Source of the DNA: an uncultured Lachnospiraceae bacterium
GTDB lineage: Bacteria; Bacillota; Clostridia; Lachnospirales; Lachnospiraceae
DNA length: 39,017 bases
Reading direction: 5' to 3'
Assembly: GCA_947178125.1 (NCBI GenBank)
Contig: CAMWXB010000038.1
Span: 1-39,017 of the forward strand
The notes beneath the pieces were generated by a model. It was not told the DNA's origin. It searched no databases and worked only from the letters and a program-made list of their open reading frames with translations. Every line of letters begins with the position of its first letter. Positions within the stretch are counted from its first letter, which is position 1. The position numbers and the translations under genes are program-made. Below, one piece after another: positions 31,194 to 39,017 of the stretch.

Positions 31194-33320
31194 ATGGCAG
31201 AACAGCAGAATCAGGATATCAATCAGCTTTTGAAGGTAAGGCGTGAGAAACTTGCCGCTTTGCAGGAAAACGGGAAAGATCCTTTTGTCATTACGAAATA
31301 CGATGTGACACACCACAGCCAGGAAATCAAAGACGATTTCGACGCGCTGGAAGGGAAGACCGTGTCCATTGCAGGACGCGTCATGTCCAAACGTGTGATG
31401 GGAAAAGCATCTTTCTGTAACGTGCAGGATTTACAGGGCGATATCCAGTCTTATGTGGCAAGAGACAGCGTTGGAGAAGAACCCTATGCCGATTTCAAAA
31501 AATATGATGTGGGCGATATCGTCGGCATCGAGGGCGAAGTTTTCAGGACTAAGACGGGCGAGATTTCGATTCATGCGGCCAAAGTAACGCTGCTTTCCAA
31601 GAGTCTGCAGATTCTTCCCGAAAAATATCACGGACTGGTCAATACCGATATCCGCTATCGTCAGCGTTATACGGATTTGATCATGAACGAAGATGTGAAG
31701 AAAACATTTGTGATGCGTTCCAAGATCATCAGCTCTATCAGACGCTATCTGGACGGACAGGGCTTTCTGGAAGTGGAGACGCCGATGCTCGTATCCAATG
31801 CGGGCGGTGCCGCAGCAAGGCCTTTTGAGACCCATTACAATGCGCTGGACGAGGATGTCAAGCTTCGTATTTCACTGGAGCTTTACCTGAAAAGACTGAT
31901 CGTAGGCGGTATGGAAAGAGTCTATGAGATCGGACGCGTTTTCCGGAACGAAGGTCTGGATACCAGACATAATCCCGAGTTTACCCTGATGGAACTGTAT
32001 CAGGCCTATACCGATTATAACGGCATGATGGAACTGACCGAGAATATGTTCCGCCATGTAGCGCAGGAAGTATGTGGGACAACCCTGATTCCTTATGGCG
32101 ATGTGGAAATCGACCTGGGAAAACCTTTTGCTAAAATGACTATGACCGAAGCGGTCAAAAAATATGCGGGCGTGGATTTTGATGAGATCAAAGACACAGA
32201 CGAAGCGAAAAAGATTGCAGACGAAAAAGGCGTCCATTACGAAGACAGACATAAAAAAGGAGATATTCTGAACCTGTTCTTCGAGGAATTTGTAGAAGAG
32301 CATCTGGTGCAGCCGACTTTTATTACGGACCATCCGATTGAGATTTCTCCTCTTACGAAGAAAAAGCCGGACAACCCGGATTATGTGGAGCGGTTCGAAT
32401 TGTTCATCACATGCCGCGAGATGTGTAATGCTTATTCGGAATTAAATGACCCAATCGACCAGCGGGAGCGCTTCAAGGCGCAGGAAGAAGCATTGGCAGC
32501 TGGAGACGAAGAGGCGAATACGACGGACGAAGATTTCCTGAATGCGCTGGATATCGGCATGCCGCCGACGGGAGGCATCGGGTACGGTATTGACAGACTT
32601 GTCATGTTATTGACGAACTCGCCTGCGATCAGGGATGTTTTGCTCTTCCCGACGATGAAAAGTCTTGGAAACAAATCCGCTGACCATGCCGGAACAGCCA
32701 AAAAGGACAATGCTGAAGCAGCCCGTGCGGCGAAGCAGAGCAGCATTTCCAGAGAGCAGGCTTTGGAGCTGTTGAAGAAGTATAACAAGGAGCCGTTTCA
32801 TATCCAGCACGCGCTGACGGTAGAAGGCGTGATGCGCTGGTATGCGAAGGAACTTGGTCATGCGGCGGAAGAAGAGTTTTGGGGCATTACCGGACTTCTT
32901 CATGATATTGATTTTGAACTTTATCCGGACGAGCATTGCCAGAAAGCGCCGGAACTTCTGCGCGAGGCAGGGGTGAGCGAGGATATGATTTACGCTGTTT
33001 GTTCTCACGGATACGGAATCTGCAGCGAGGATGAGCCGAAACTCGAGATGGAAAAAGTGCTTTTTGCCGCCGATGAACTGACGGGCCTGATCTGGTCGTG
33101 TGCCCTGATGCGTCCGTCCAAGAGTACGATGGACATGGAAGTCAAGAGTTTGAAAAAGAAGTTCAAAGACAAGAAATTCGCCGCAGGCTGTTCCAGAGAC
33201 ATCATTTCCCAGGGGGCAGAGATGCTCGGATGGGAACTGGATGACCTTTTTGACAAGACGATTCAGGCGATGAGAAGCTGTGAGGCGGCTGTGGCTGAGG
33301 CGATGGAGAAAGAGGCTTAA
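31194..33320 (+). CDS. lysS: Lysyl-tRNA synthetase fused to a C-terminal HD-domain phosphohydrolase
   Basis: The protein has 708 residues against about 500 for ordinary class II LysRS. The anticodon-binding OB fold (about 55-160) is followed by the class II core. Motif 2 is FRNEGLDTRHNPEFTLMELY (about 245-265) and motif 3 is GIGYGIDRLVMLLTN (about 462-476). The usual enzyme end, LLFPTMKSL, falls near 490. A polar linker (about 490-520) leads to an HD domain: FHIQHALTVEGVMRWY, GLLHDIDFELYPDEHC with the HD pair near 569, CSHGYG and FAADELTGLIW. That domain is known to me as a separate 190-residue HD protein. The frame is unbroken. The first part charges tRNA-Lys; the substrate of the second is unknown. 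AGGAG lies 5 nt upstream. Confidence 0.93.
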   Translation: MAEQQNQDINQLLKVRREKLAALQENGKDPFVITKYDVTHHSQEIKDDFDALEGKTVSIAGRVMSKRVMGKASFCNVQDLQGDIQSYVARDSVGEEPYADFKKYDVGDIVGIEGEVFRTKTGEISIHAAKVTLLSKSLQILPEKYHGLVNTDIRYRQRYTDLIMNEDVKKTFVMRSKIISSIRRYLDGQGFLEVETPMLVSNAGGAAARPFETHYNALDEDVKLRISLELYLKRLIVGGMERVYEIGRVFRNEGLDTRHNPEFTLMELYQAYTDYNGMMELTENMFRHVAQEVCGTTLIPYGDVEIDLGKPFAKMTMTEAVKKYAGVDFDEIKDTDEAKKIADEKGVHYEDRHKKGDILNLFFEEFVEEHLVQPTFITDHPIEISPLTKKKPDNPDYVERFELFITCREMCNAYSELNDPIDQRERFKAQEEALAAGDEEANTTDEDFLNALDIGMPPTGGIGYGIDRLVMLLTNSPAIRDVLLFPTMKSLGNKSADHAGTAKKDNAEAARAAKQSSISREQALELLKKYNKEPFHIQHALTVEGVMRWYAKELGHAAEEEFWGITGLLHDIDFELYPDEHCQKAPELLREAGVSEDMIYAVCSHGYGICSEDEPKLEMEKVLFAADELTGLIWSCALMRPSKSTMDMEVKSLKKKFKDKKFAAGCSRDIISQGAEMLGWELDDLFDKTIQAMRSCEAAVAEAMEKEA

Positions 33321-33351
33321 AGAATATAATTACAGTAATAATAAAATTAAG

Positions 33352-33395
33352 AAAGCATACAACCCGGATTTACGACTTCGGGCTGTATGCTTTTT
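33352..33395 (+). terminator. Rho-independent terminator of lysS
   Basis: AAAGCATACA pairs with TGTATGCTTT. An inner CCG/CGG part and an A/T loop lie between, and a T-run follows. It closes the argF-to-lysS series. Confidence 0.88.
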
Positions 33396-33410
33396 CATGT
33401 TCTGTCAAAA

Positions 33411-33444
33411 GTTAAAGACTTGTTAAGAATTTCTGTGCTATGAT
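33411..33444 (+). promoter_or_regulatory. Candidate response-regulator operator and promoter of the ABC/MFS module
   Basis: GTTAAAGACTT (33411-33421) and GTTAAGAATTT (33422-33432) form an 11-bp direct repeat, the spacing used by OmpR/PhoB-type regulators. It ends 6 nt before TATGAT (33439-33444, preceded by TGC). The -35 position (AGACTT) is poor, as expected for an activated promoter. A response regulator of this type is encoded at 38752, so self-contained regulation is plausible. Confidence 0.5.
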
Positions 33445-33488
33445 TCAGAACGTAAAGAAAATAAAATGCAGGAAAAGAGGTATACACT

Positions 33489-35840
33489 ATGTTCTGGAGG
33501 ATATTGAAAAAAGACCTGAAACGCAAAAAGACAATGAACATCATTCTGTTACTGTTTGTCATTTTGTGCTCCATGTTTGCAGCGGCGGCAGTGAACAACA
33601 TCATAGCTGTGACTGGCGGTATCGAGCATTATTTCGATGCGGCGGATGTCCCTGATGTCACCGTGACGACCCTGGGGGAAAATGACGCCGGGGAAAGGAT
33701 TGGAGAGCTTGCCTGCGTCAAGGAGATAAAGACCGAGCATTGGCTGAGCTGCACCTCAGAGAGTTTCAAGCATAACGGAAAGAAATTCGATAATTTCACG
33801 AATGCCGCCTGCTTGATTTCCGATTGTGAAATGGCTGTCAACTATTTCGATGAGAACAATCATATTATCGAAAGCGTGGACAAGGGCTGCTTTTATGCCA
33901 GCGCTCCTTTTTTACAGGACATTACTATTAAAGAGGGCGACGAGGTGGAGTTTACTGTGGGTGACCGTCATCTTACGCTTAAGTTTATGGGGCGGTTTAA
34001 GGGTGCGCTGTTCCGTTCGGGAAAAACTGATACACCGTATCTTATCATAAACTCTGCTGACTATGACTATCTTGACAAGGACGAAGCCGCTCATATTATG
34101 GATTACAAGCAGCTTTATATCAATACATCCAATGTTGATGAAATCAAGGAACTTGCAAAGAACTATGACCGTGTATTTGTCATCACACGGGAAGAAAGCA
34201 AGAGTATTTATCTCTATGATATGCTTTTGGCTTATGCCTTAATGATAATCAGCGTTGTGCTGATGTTCACAGCTTTTGTGATGCTGCGTTTCACGATAGA
34301 CTTTACGATCAGTGAGGAATTTCGTGAGATCGGTGTGATGAAGGCAGTCGGTATCGATAACGGCAGTATAAGAAGCCTGTATATTGTCAAATATCTTGCC
34401 ATTGCTGTGGTTGGTGCACTGATAGGATATTTTAGTTCCGTCCCTCTCGGGGATATGATGATGAAAACGGTATCGGAAAATATGGTTCTTGGCAGCGAGA
34501 GCGGCACTATGATAGGTTTTTTCAGTTCTGCGGCGGTAGTTATGATTATCTTGCTGTTCTGCTACGGCTGCACACGCAGGGTCAATAAACTCTCACCGAT
34601 CGACGCGGTAAGAAACGGGCAGACGGGAGAGCGATTCCGAAAAAGAAGCCTTATGCGCTTAGGACGTTCAAAGCTGCCGCAGGCTGCATTTTTCCCGGTC
34701 AATGATGTGTTCAGCTCACCGAAGCAGTTTTCTATTATCACGGTTGTGTTTACGCTCTGTATTCTGTTGATGACGATCATGTCAAATTTTGAGTTGACAT
34801 TAAAAAGTGAAAAACTGCTGCGCTTTTTCGATGTACCCTCAAGCGAAGCGCATATCATGGACAGCGAAATACTTGCAGAAGTCATGATAGATCAGAGTAC
34901 GCATAAGACAATCATCGCAGATACCGAAAAACTCCTTGCCGATAACGGAATGCCGGGCAAATGCACAATGACGATAGGTGCGCGGTTTGGAACATCACAT
35001 GAAGACAAAACGGAAACGGTTAATTTCCGCGTCATGAAAGGGGAAACAAATGACACGTTCTATGTAGACAAAGGCAGCGCTCCACAGAAGACGGACGAGA
35101 TTGCCGTAACGGCAGGCACCCTCGATAACCTGGGCGCAGAGATTGGCGACAGGGTAACGGCAATAATGAATGGGAAAGAGTATGAGTTTATGATCACAGG
35201 AACATTTTCTTCATTCGTCAACACCGCTAATGCCGCTTTTCTATATAAAGATTTTGACCTCGGACATCAGGAGGCAAGTAATGTGATGGGCGTGCAGATA
35301 CACTTTGACGGCAGTCCCGACAAGGAGCAGATAAACCAAAACATTGAAAAGCTGAGAAGCTTGCTCGAAACTGACAAGGTGTATTCGACCCCGGATTACA
35401 TCAATAATTTTACGGGAATGTCCGATACGCTGAATGTGACCAAGAAAATGATGATGATGATTACTGTGATCGTAACGGCATTGATTGTCATACTCATGGA
35501 GCGTTCGTTCATCTCAAAGGAAAAGAGCGAGATTGCACTGATGAAAGCGGTGGGGACTCCTAACAGCAGCATTGTTGCACAGCATACACTGCGGTTTGTG
35601 ATCGTATCAGTGATTGCCTGCATCGTTTCTTCGGCGGCGCTTATGCCGGTCAGCAACGTAATGATGAATTGGGTGGGCAACATGGTCGGCGATGTATCGG
35701 GCTTGAAATGCGATTTTGACCCGCTGGAAATATTTGTAATCTGCCCGGCAATTCTCATCGGCGTGACTGTCATCGGCTCATTCCTGACAGCGCTTTACAC
35801 AAAAACAATCAAGGCTTCCGATACGGCAAGCATAGAATAA
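33489..35840 (+). CDS. ABC transporter permease with two FtsX domains
   Basis: The 783-residue protein has an N-terminal membrane segment (about 16-38, MNIILLLFVILCSMFAAAAV), a large outer domain, then three segments at about 245-365 forming the first FtsX unit (EEFREIGVMKAVGIDNGSIR as its coupling helix). A second anchor lies at about 418-436, followed by another outer domain. The second FtsX unit is at about 655-775 (KSEIALMKAVGTPNSSIVAQ). Such permeases move no ion gradient but transmit ATPase motion outside, in lipid, peptide or antibiotic export and sensing. The ATPase gene follows by 34 nt. AGAGGT lies upstream of the ATG. Substrate unknown; the context suggests antimicrobial peptide defence. 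Confidence 0.9.
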   Translation: MFWRILKKDLKRKKTMNIILLLFVILCSMFAAAAVNNIIAVTGGIEHYFDAADVPDVTVTTLGENDAGERIGELACVKEIKTEHWLSCTSESFKHNGKKFDNFTNAACLISDCEMAVNYFDENNHIIESVDKGCFYASAPFLQDITIKEGDEVEFTVGDRHLTLKFMGRFKGALFRSGKTDTPYLIINSADYDYLDKDEAAHIMDYKQLYINTSNVDEIKELAKNYDRVFVITREESKSIYLYDMLLAYALMIISVVLMFTAFVMLRFTIDFTISEEFREIGVMKAVGIDNGSIRSLYIVKYLAIAVVGALIGYFSSVPLGDMMMKTVSENMVLGSESGTMIGFFSSAAVVMIILLFCYGCTRRVNKLSPIDAVRNGQTGERFRKRSLMRLGRSKLPQAAFFPVNDVFSSPKQFSIITVVFTLCILLMTIMSNFELTLKSEKLLRFFDVPSSEAHIMDSEILAEVMIDQSTHKTIIADTEKLLADNGMPGKCTMTIGARFGTSHEDKTETVNFRVMKGETNDTFYVDKGSAPQKTDEIAVTAGTLDNLGAEIGDRVTAIMNGKEYEFMITGTFSSFVNTANAAFLYKDFDLGHQEASNVMGVQIHFDGSPDKEQINQNIEKLRSLLETDKVYSTPDYINNFTGMSDTLNVTKKMMMMITVIVTALIVILMERSFISKEKSEIALMKAVGTPNSSIVAQHTLRFVIVSVIACIVSSAALMPVSNVMMNWVGNMVGDVSGLKCDFDPLEIFVICPAILIGVTVIGSFLTALYTKTIKASDTASIE

Positions 35841-35874
35841 CTCGCAGGCTGAGTAAAAATGGAGGATTAATATA

Positions 35875-36648
35875 ATGAATCATACGATTTTACAGACAAA
35901 GGGACTTTGCAAGACATATATCGTAAACAAACATCAGAACAATGTATTGAAAAACGTCGATCTGACGATCGGCGAGGGCGAAATGGTAGCGGTCATGGGG
36001 CCCTCCGGTTCGGGCAAAAGCACGCTGCTCTACTGCGTTTCGGGAATGGACAAAGCGACCGCAGGCGAGGTGTTCTTTAACGGCAGGGAAACGGCAAAGC
36101 TTAGTGATAAGGAGCTTGCAAGGATCAGACTTGACGAAATGGGTTTTATTTTTCAGCAGATGTACATGATGAAAAATCTTTCGGTACTTGATAATATCAT
36201 TTTTCCTGCGGTAAAGTCGAAAAAGAATACAGAGAGCCGCAGGCAGACCGAGGAGCGCGGCAGGGCGCTTATGCGCAGGCTCGGCATTGAAAGTGTGGGC
36301 GGCAATGATATCAACGAGGTGTCGGGCGGACAGCTTCAGAGGGCTTGTATCTGCCGCAGTATGATAAACAATCCCAGGATGATCTTTGCCGACGAGCCGA
36401 CAGGCGCATTAAACCGCGCAAGCTCTGACGAGGTCATGAACGAGCTGCTCTCCTTAAACCGTGACGGTACGACGATCATGTGCGTGACCCACGATGCAAA
36501 GGTTGCCGCCAAGTGCAGCAGGGTACTTTACATTGTAGACGGCGGGATTGTCGGTGAAAAAGAAATGGGACATTTTGGCGACGGTGACAGGGAACTTCGT
36601 GACCGTGAAAGAGAATTGAATAACTGGCTTATGGAACAGGGCTGGTAA
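35875..36648 (+). CDS. ABC transporter ATP-binding protein (MacB/LolD type)
   Basis: The 257-residue ATPase has Walker A GPSGSGKST (about 42-50), Q-loop FIFQQMYMMKNL, signature VSGGQLQRACICRSM (about 149-163), Walker B MIFADEPTGALN (about 168-179) and the switch histidine in CVTHDAKVA. One domain only; it should dimerise and drive the FtsX permease before it. LNRASS replaces the common LDSxxS after Walker B, a small deviation. The C-terminal tail is charged (GDRELRDRERELNNW). GGAGG lies 9-10 nt before the ATG. Confidence 0.95.
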   Translation: MNHTILQTKGLCKTYIVNKHQNNVLKNVDLTIGEGEMVAVMGPSGSGKSTLLYCVSGMDKATAGEVFFNGRETAKLSDKELARIRLDEMGFIFQQMYMMKNLSVLDNIIFPAVKSKKNTESRRQTEERGRALMRRLGIESVGGNDINEVSGGQLQRACICRSMINNPRMIFADEPTGALNRASSDEVMNELLSLNRDGTTIMCVTHDAKVAAKCSRVLYIVDGGIVGEKEMGHFGDGDRELRDRERELNNWLMEQGW

Positions 36649-36704
36649 TACTTGCTAAATCTATGCTGATATGGTACAAGACTTGTAGGAGAGAGGATAC
36701 AAAT

Positions 36705-37949
36705 ATGAACAAACTTTTTAAACGCGATTTTACAATGGTTGTTATCGGTCAGATAATCTCGCTTTTCGGCAATGCCATATTGCGCTTTGCTTTGCCGCTT
36801 TACCTGCTTCGCGAGACGGATTCTTCGTCTCTTTTCGGCACGGTAACAGCCTGCGCATTTATTCCCATGGTGATTTTTTCTCTCTTTGGGGGAGTGATTG
36901 CCGACAGAAAAAACAAACGGAATATTATGGTGGCGCTTGATTTTACAACAGCGGCGGTAATTTTGATATTCAGCTTTGCTCTGGGAAAAGTTTCGCTTGT
37001 CCCTCTGATGATAACTGTACTGATGATACTGTACGGCATTTCGGGAATCTATCAGCCCGCCGTTCAGGCAAGCATACCGCTTATTGCGGAAAAACAATTT
37101 CTGATGCAGGGCAACGCAGTGATAAATATGGTAAGCACCCTTGCGGGTCTGCTGGGGCCGATAATAGGCGGCGTTCTGTTCGGCGCGTTCGGGATAATGC
37201 CCATTCTTTTTATAAGCGTCGGCTGCTTTGTTTTTTCAGCAGTTATGGAAATTTTCATACATATCCCCTTTGAAAAAAATTTCGATGGCAAAAGCATTTT
37301 GGGTGCAGTGGGTTCCGATCTGTCGGACAGCTTTCAATTTATTAAAAACGAAAAGCCGATTTTTCTATCGGTACTGGGGATACTTGCACTGTTCAATCTT
37401 ATTTTGTCGGCAATGATGCTTGTGGGTATTCCCGTAATTGTGGTGCAGATTTTGGGAATGTCCGATACTGCCCTCGGGATAACGCAGGGCGCAATGGGTC
37501 TGGGAGGACTTGCGGGCGGAATTATTGCGGGCGCGGCGGCGGGAAAAATCCGTCTTAAGAGCGGATATGTATTTTTAATAATATGCTCACTTGCGGCGTT
37601 TTTTATGGGGATTTCCGTTTTTGAAGCAGTACCGAAAAATATCGGATATATCATAATAACCGCCGTAAGCTTTGGAGCGATGTGCGCGTCCACAATGTTC
37701 AGCGTGTCCATGCTGACAGCGGTACAGCAGCAAACTCCGCCCAATCTTCTCGGAAAAATGATGGCTGTGAGCATTGCCGTGTCAAGCTGCTCCCAGCCTG
37801 TGGGGCAGGCGGCTTACGGAGTGTTGTTTGATGCTTTTGCCGACAAGCCGTATTTGATAACGACAGGCGCGGCGATTTTGGCTATGGCGGTTTCGCTGTA
37901 CTCCAAAAAGGTTTTTGCGGTTCTTGAAAAGGAATCCGCTGTAAAATAA
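36705..37949 (+). CDS. MFS transporter
   Basis: The 414-residue protein has about twelve membrane segments in two halves. The loop after the second segment has GGVIADRKNKRNIMVALD, the classic G-x-x-x-D-R-x-x-R/K motif A of major facilitators. FSLFGGVIAD and the later GGLAGGIIAGAAAGKIRL fit the MFS_3 drug/metabolite exporters (MefA-like). It should export a small molecule, perhaps a macrolide or similar drug, by proton antiport; the substrate is inference. ATG 36705 has AGGAGAGAGG about 8 nt ahead; the upstream in-frame ATG at 36663 lacks one. It follows the ATPase gene by 56 nt and is probably in the same operon. Confidence 0.9.
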   Translation: MNKLFKRDFTMVVIGQIISLFGNAILRFALPLYLLRETDSSSLFGTVTACAFIPMVIFSLFGGVIADRKNKRNIMVALDFTTAAVILIFSFALGKVSLVPLMITVLMILYGISGIYQPAVQASIPLIAEKQFLMQGNAVINMVSTLAGLLGPIIGGVLFGAFGIMPILFISVGCFVFSAVMEIFIHIPFEKNFDGKSILGAVGSDLSDSFQFIKNEKPIFLSVLGILALFNLILSAMMLVGIPVIVVQILGMSDTALGITQGAMGLGGLAGGIIAGAAAGKIRLKSGYVFLIICSLAAFFMGISVFEAVPKNIGYIIITAVSFGAMCASTMFSVSMLTAVQQQTPPNLLGKMMAVSIAVSSCSQPVGQAAYGVLFDAFADKPYLITTGAAILAMAVSLYSKKVFAVLEKESAVK

Positions 37950-38018
37950 AGTGCAAAAGTCAATGACAAGAAGAAAATCTTTCATTAAAAATTGCTTTAT
38001 GAAGAAGGAGAAAGTGTA

Positions 38019-38732
38019 ATGAGAAAGACAATAATCGTATGGCTTATGATAGCAGCTTCTCTTATGTTGGTTGGATGTATCCTTTTTTTGCGTGTCATGT
38101 CAACACTGGCCAAATATGAAACAAATACTTACGAAGTCGATAAAGCATTCAGCGATATATCAATATCAACAGATACCGCAGATATCCTATTTGCTTTGTC
38201 AGATGATGGAAAATGCAAAGTGGAATGCTATGAGAAAAGAAACGCAAAGCATTCGGTCACCGTTGAAAATGATGTGCTTGTTGTCAGAATCAATAAATCC
38301 TGGTATGACTATATCGGATACAACCTCGGTTCGTCAAAGATAACAGTTTATCTTCCGAAAACGGAATATAACGCGCTATCCATTAGCGAAAGCACCGGAA
38401 ATGTTGAAATACCGAAAGATTATTTATTCGATAATGTTGATATTTCTTTGAGTACAGGTGGTGTTAATTTTTGTGCATCCGTTTCAAAATTGGTTAAAAT
38501 AAAAGCAATCACGGGAAATATCCGTGTAGAGAATACTTCTGCCGGCGCACTTGACCTTTCCGTTACCACAGGTAAAGTGGCTGTTTCGGGGGTGACCTGT
38601 CGGGACGATATTACAGTAGATGTAGTGACCGGCAGCGCATATCTGACCGATAGTTCGTGCAGAAGCGTAATTTCGAGCGTAATTACGGGAAGTGTATCCT
38701 TGGATAACGTTATCCAGGAAGTGGATCCTTGA
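38019..38732 (+). CDS. DUF4097 family membrane-anchored beta-repeat protein
   Basis: The 237-residue protein has an N-terminal hydrophobic segment (about 5-27, IIVWLMIAASLMLVGCILFL). It contains LVGC, a possible lipobox, but hydrophobic residues continue after the cysteine, so an anchor is as likely. The rest is a right-handed beta-helix-like series: ISISTDTADI, LSISESTGNVEI, VDISLSTGGVNF, IKAITGNIRVEN, LSVTTGKVAVSG and VDVVTGSAYLTD. The repeat of about 20 residues with TG or TA turns is typical of DUF4097. These genes often sit beside two-component systems and ABC exporters; a wall-stress role is inference. GGAG lies 8 nt before ATG 38019. Confidence 0.85.
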   Translation: MRKTIIVWLMIAASLMLVGCILFLRVMSTLAKYETNTYEVDKAFSDISISTDTADILFALSDDGKCKVECYEKRNAKHSVTVENDVLVVRINKSWYDYIGYNLGSSKITVYLPKTEYNALSISESTGNVEIPKDYLFDNVDISLSTGGVNFCASVSKLVKIKAITGNIRVENTSAGALDLSVTTGKVAVSGVTCRDDITVDVVTGSAYLTDSSCRSVISSVITGSVSLDNVIQEVDP

Positions 38733-38751
38733 GAAAGGCATGGTTATTTTT

Positions 38752-39017
38752 ATGACGGATATTCTGATAGTAGAAGATGATAAGGAACTGGCCGGCCTGC
38801 TGTCTGACTTCCTGCGTGACGAGGGCTATACTGTGTCAAGCACAGGCAGCGGAGAGCGTGCCGTGCAGCTTTTTGAACGATATGGCGCGAGGCTTGTGGT
38901 GCTTGACATCAATCTCCCCGATGTGAACGGCTTTGCGGTCTGTTCCAGACTTCGGGAAAATGCGGATACTCCTATCCTGATTGTAAGTTCAAGGACGGGC
39001 AAGGAGGATAAGCTGAA
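38752..39017 (+). CDS. Response regulator, N-terminal part (cut by window end)
   Basis: The frame has 88 codons to the right edge without a stop. The receiver domain starts TDILIVEDDKELAGLLSDFL with the acidic pair of the phosphorylation pocket (VEDD). The phosphate-accepting aspartate is in VVLDINLPDVNGF (about 48-60). The switch serine of LIVSSR is in place. The output domain is beyond the window; OmpR/PhoB type is likely from this receiver sequence and the TTAA-type direct repeat at 33411. An in-frame ATG at 38740 is the alternative start; AAAGG (38734-38738) fits neither spacing well. A sensor kinase gene probably follows. Confidence 0.9.
   Translation, partial: MTDILIVEDDKELAGLLSDFLRDEGYTVSSTGSGERAVQLFERYGARLVVLDINLPDVNGFAVCSRLRENADTPILIVSSRTGKEDKL

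Overview
The window looks like chromosome from a Gram-positive anaerobe of the class Clostridia, most likely family Lachnospiraceae. The reasons are the gene set and order (dihydrouridine synthase, an unknown 329-residue protein, greA, then lysS), strong GGAGG-type ribosome sites, sigma-A-like promoters with TAGAAT/TATAAT -10 boxes, a SAM-I riboswitch before metK, and several proteins I know only as Lachnospiraceae conserved hypotheticals. Family placement is inference from recognition; no search was run. No rRNA, tRNA, CRISPR array, transposase or phage gene was found.

Layout. 1-2.4 kb: an AlbA/Schlafen-type ATP-binding protein with repeat-derived sequence after its stop, a small conserved protein on the minus strand, and a perfect 49-bp-arm inverted repeat. 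2.5-8.7 kb: a polytopic membrane protein (DUF6020-like), a small alarmone synthetase, a gutted MATE transporter pseudogene, a tail-anchored coiled-coil protein with an 11-residue repeat, a flavin reductase-like protein and, on the minus strand, DNA polymerase IV. 8.9-14.2 kb: a LysM/G5/M23 cell wall hydrolase, murA, SAM riboswitch-metK and a conserved hypothetical. 14.4-15.9 kb (minus): an M32 carboxypeptidase. 16.3-25.9 kb: dnaE, pfkA, a dense block of giant hairpins, a TrmH-family methyltransferase, proC, a SleB-like hydrolase with SH3 domains, and an NfeD/SPFH pair. 26-33.3 kb: argF, birA, a DUF6145-like gene, dus, a hypothetical, greA and a lysyl-tRNA synthetase fused to an HD domain, in tight series. 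33.5-39 kb: an FtsX-type ABC permease, its ATPase, an MFS transporter, a DUF4097 protein and the start of a response regulator, preceded by a candidate response-regulator operator.

The genes are mostly housekeeping: DNA replication and bypass synthesis, wall building and remodelling, methyl-donor supply, proline and arginine synthesis, translation, and a stress-transport module at the right edge.

The most unusual content is between the genes. (1) Long hairpins (2217-2391, 20867-21096, 21111-21341, and a decayed one near 10530-10592) have unrelated arms but share an unpaired motif close to GCACGCTTTCGCTCC at the same place in the fold. (2) Four copies of a smaller two-stem element (4992-5054, 10614-10662 minus, 22154-22201, 28062-28117) keep an AAAGA/CCA internal loop while the inner stem changes with compensation; three begin 0-4 nt after a stop codon. 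(3) A ~57-nt repeat lies shortly upstream of two unrelated genes (5122-5178, 8699-8754). I can name no published family for any of the three.
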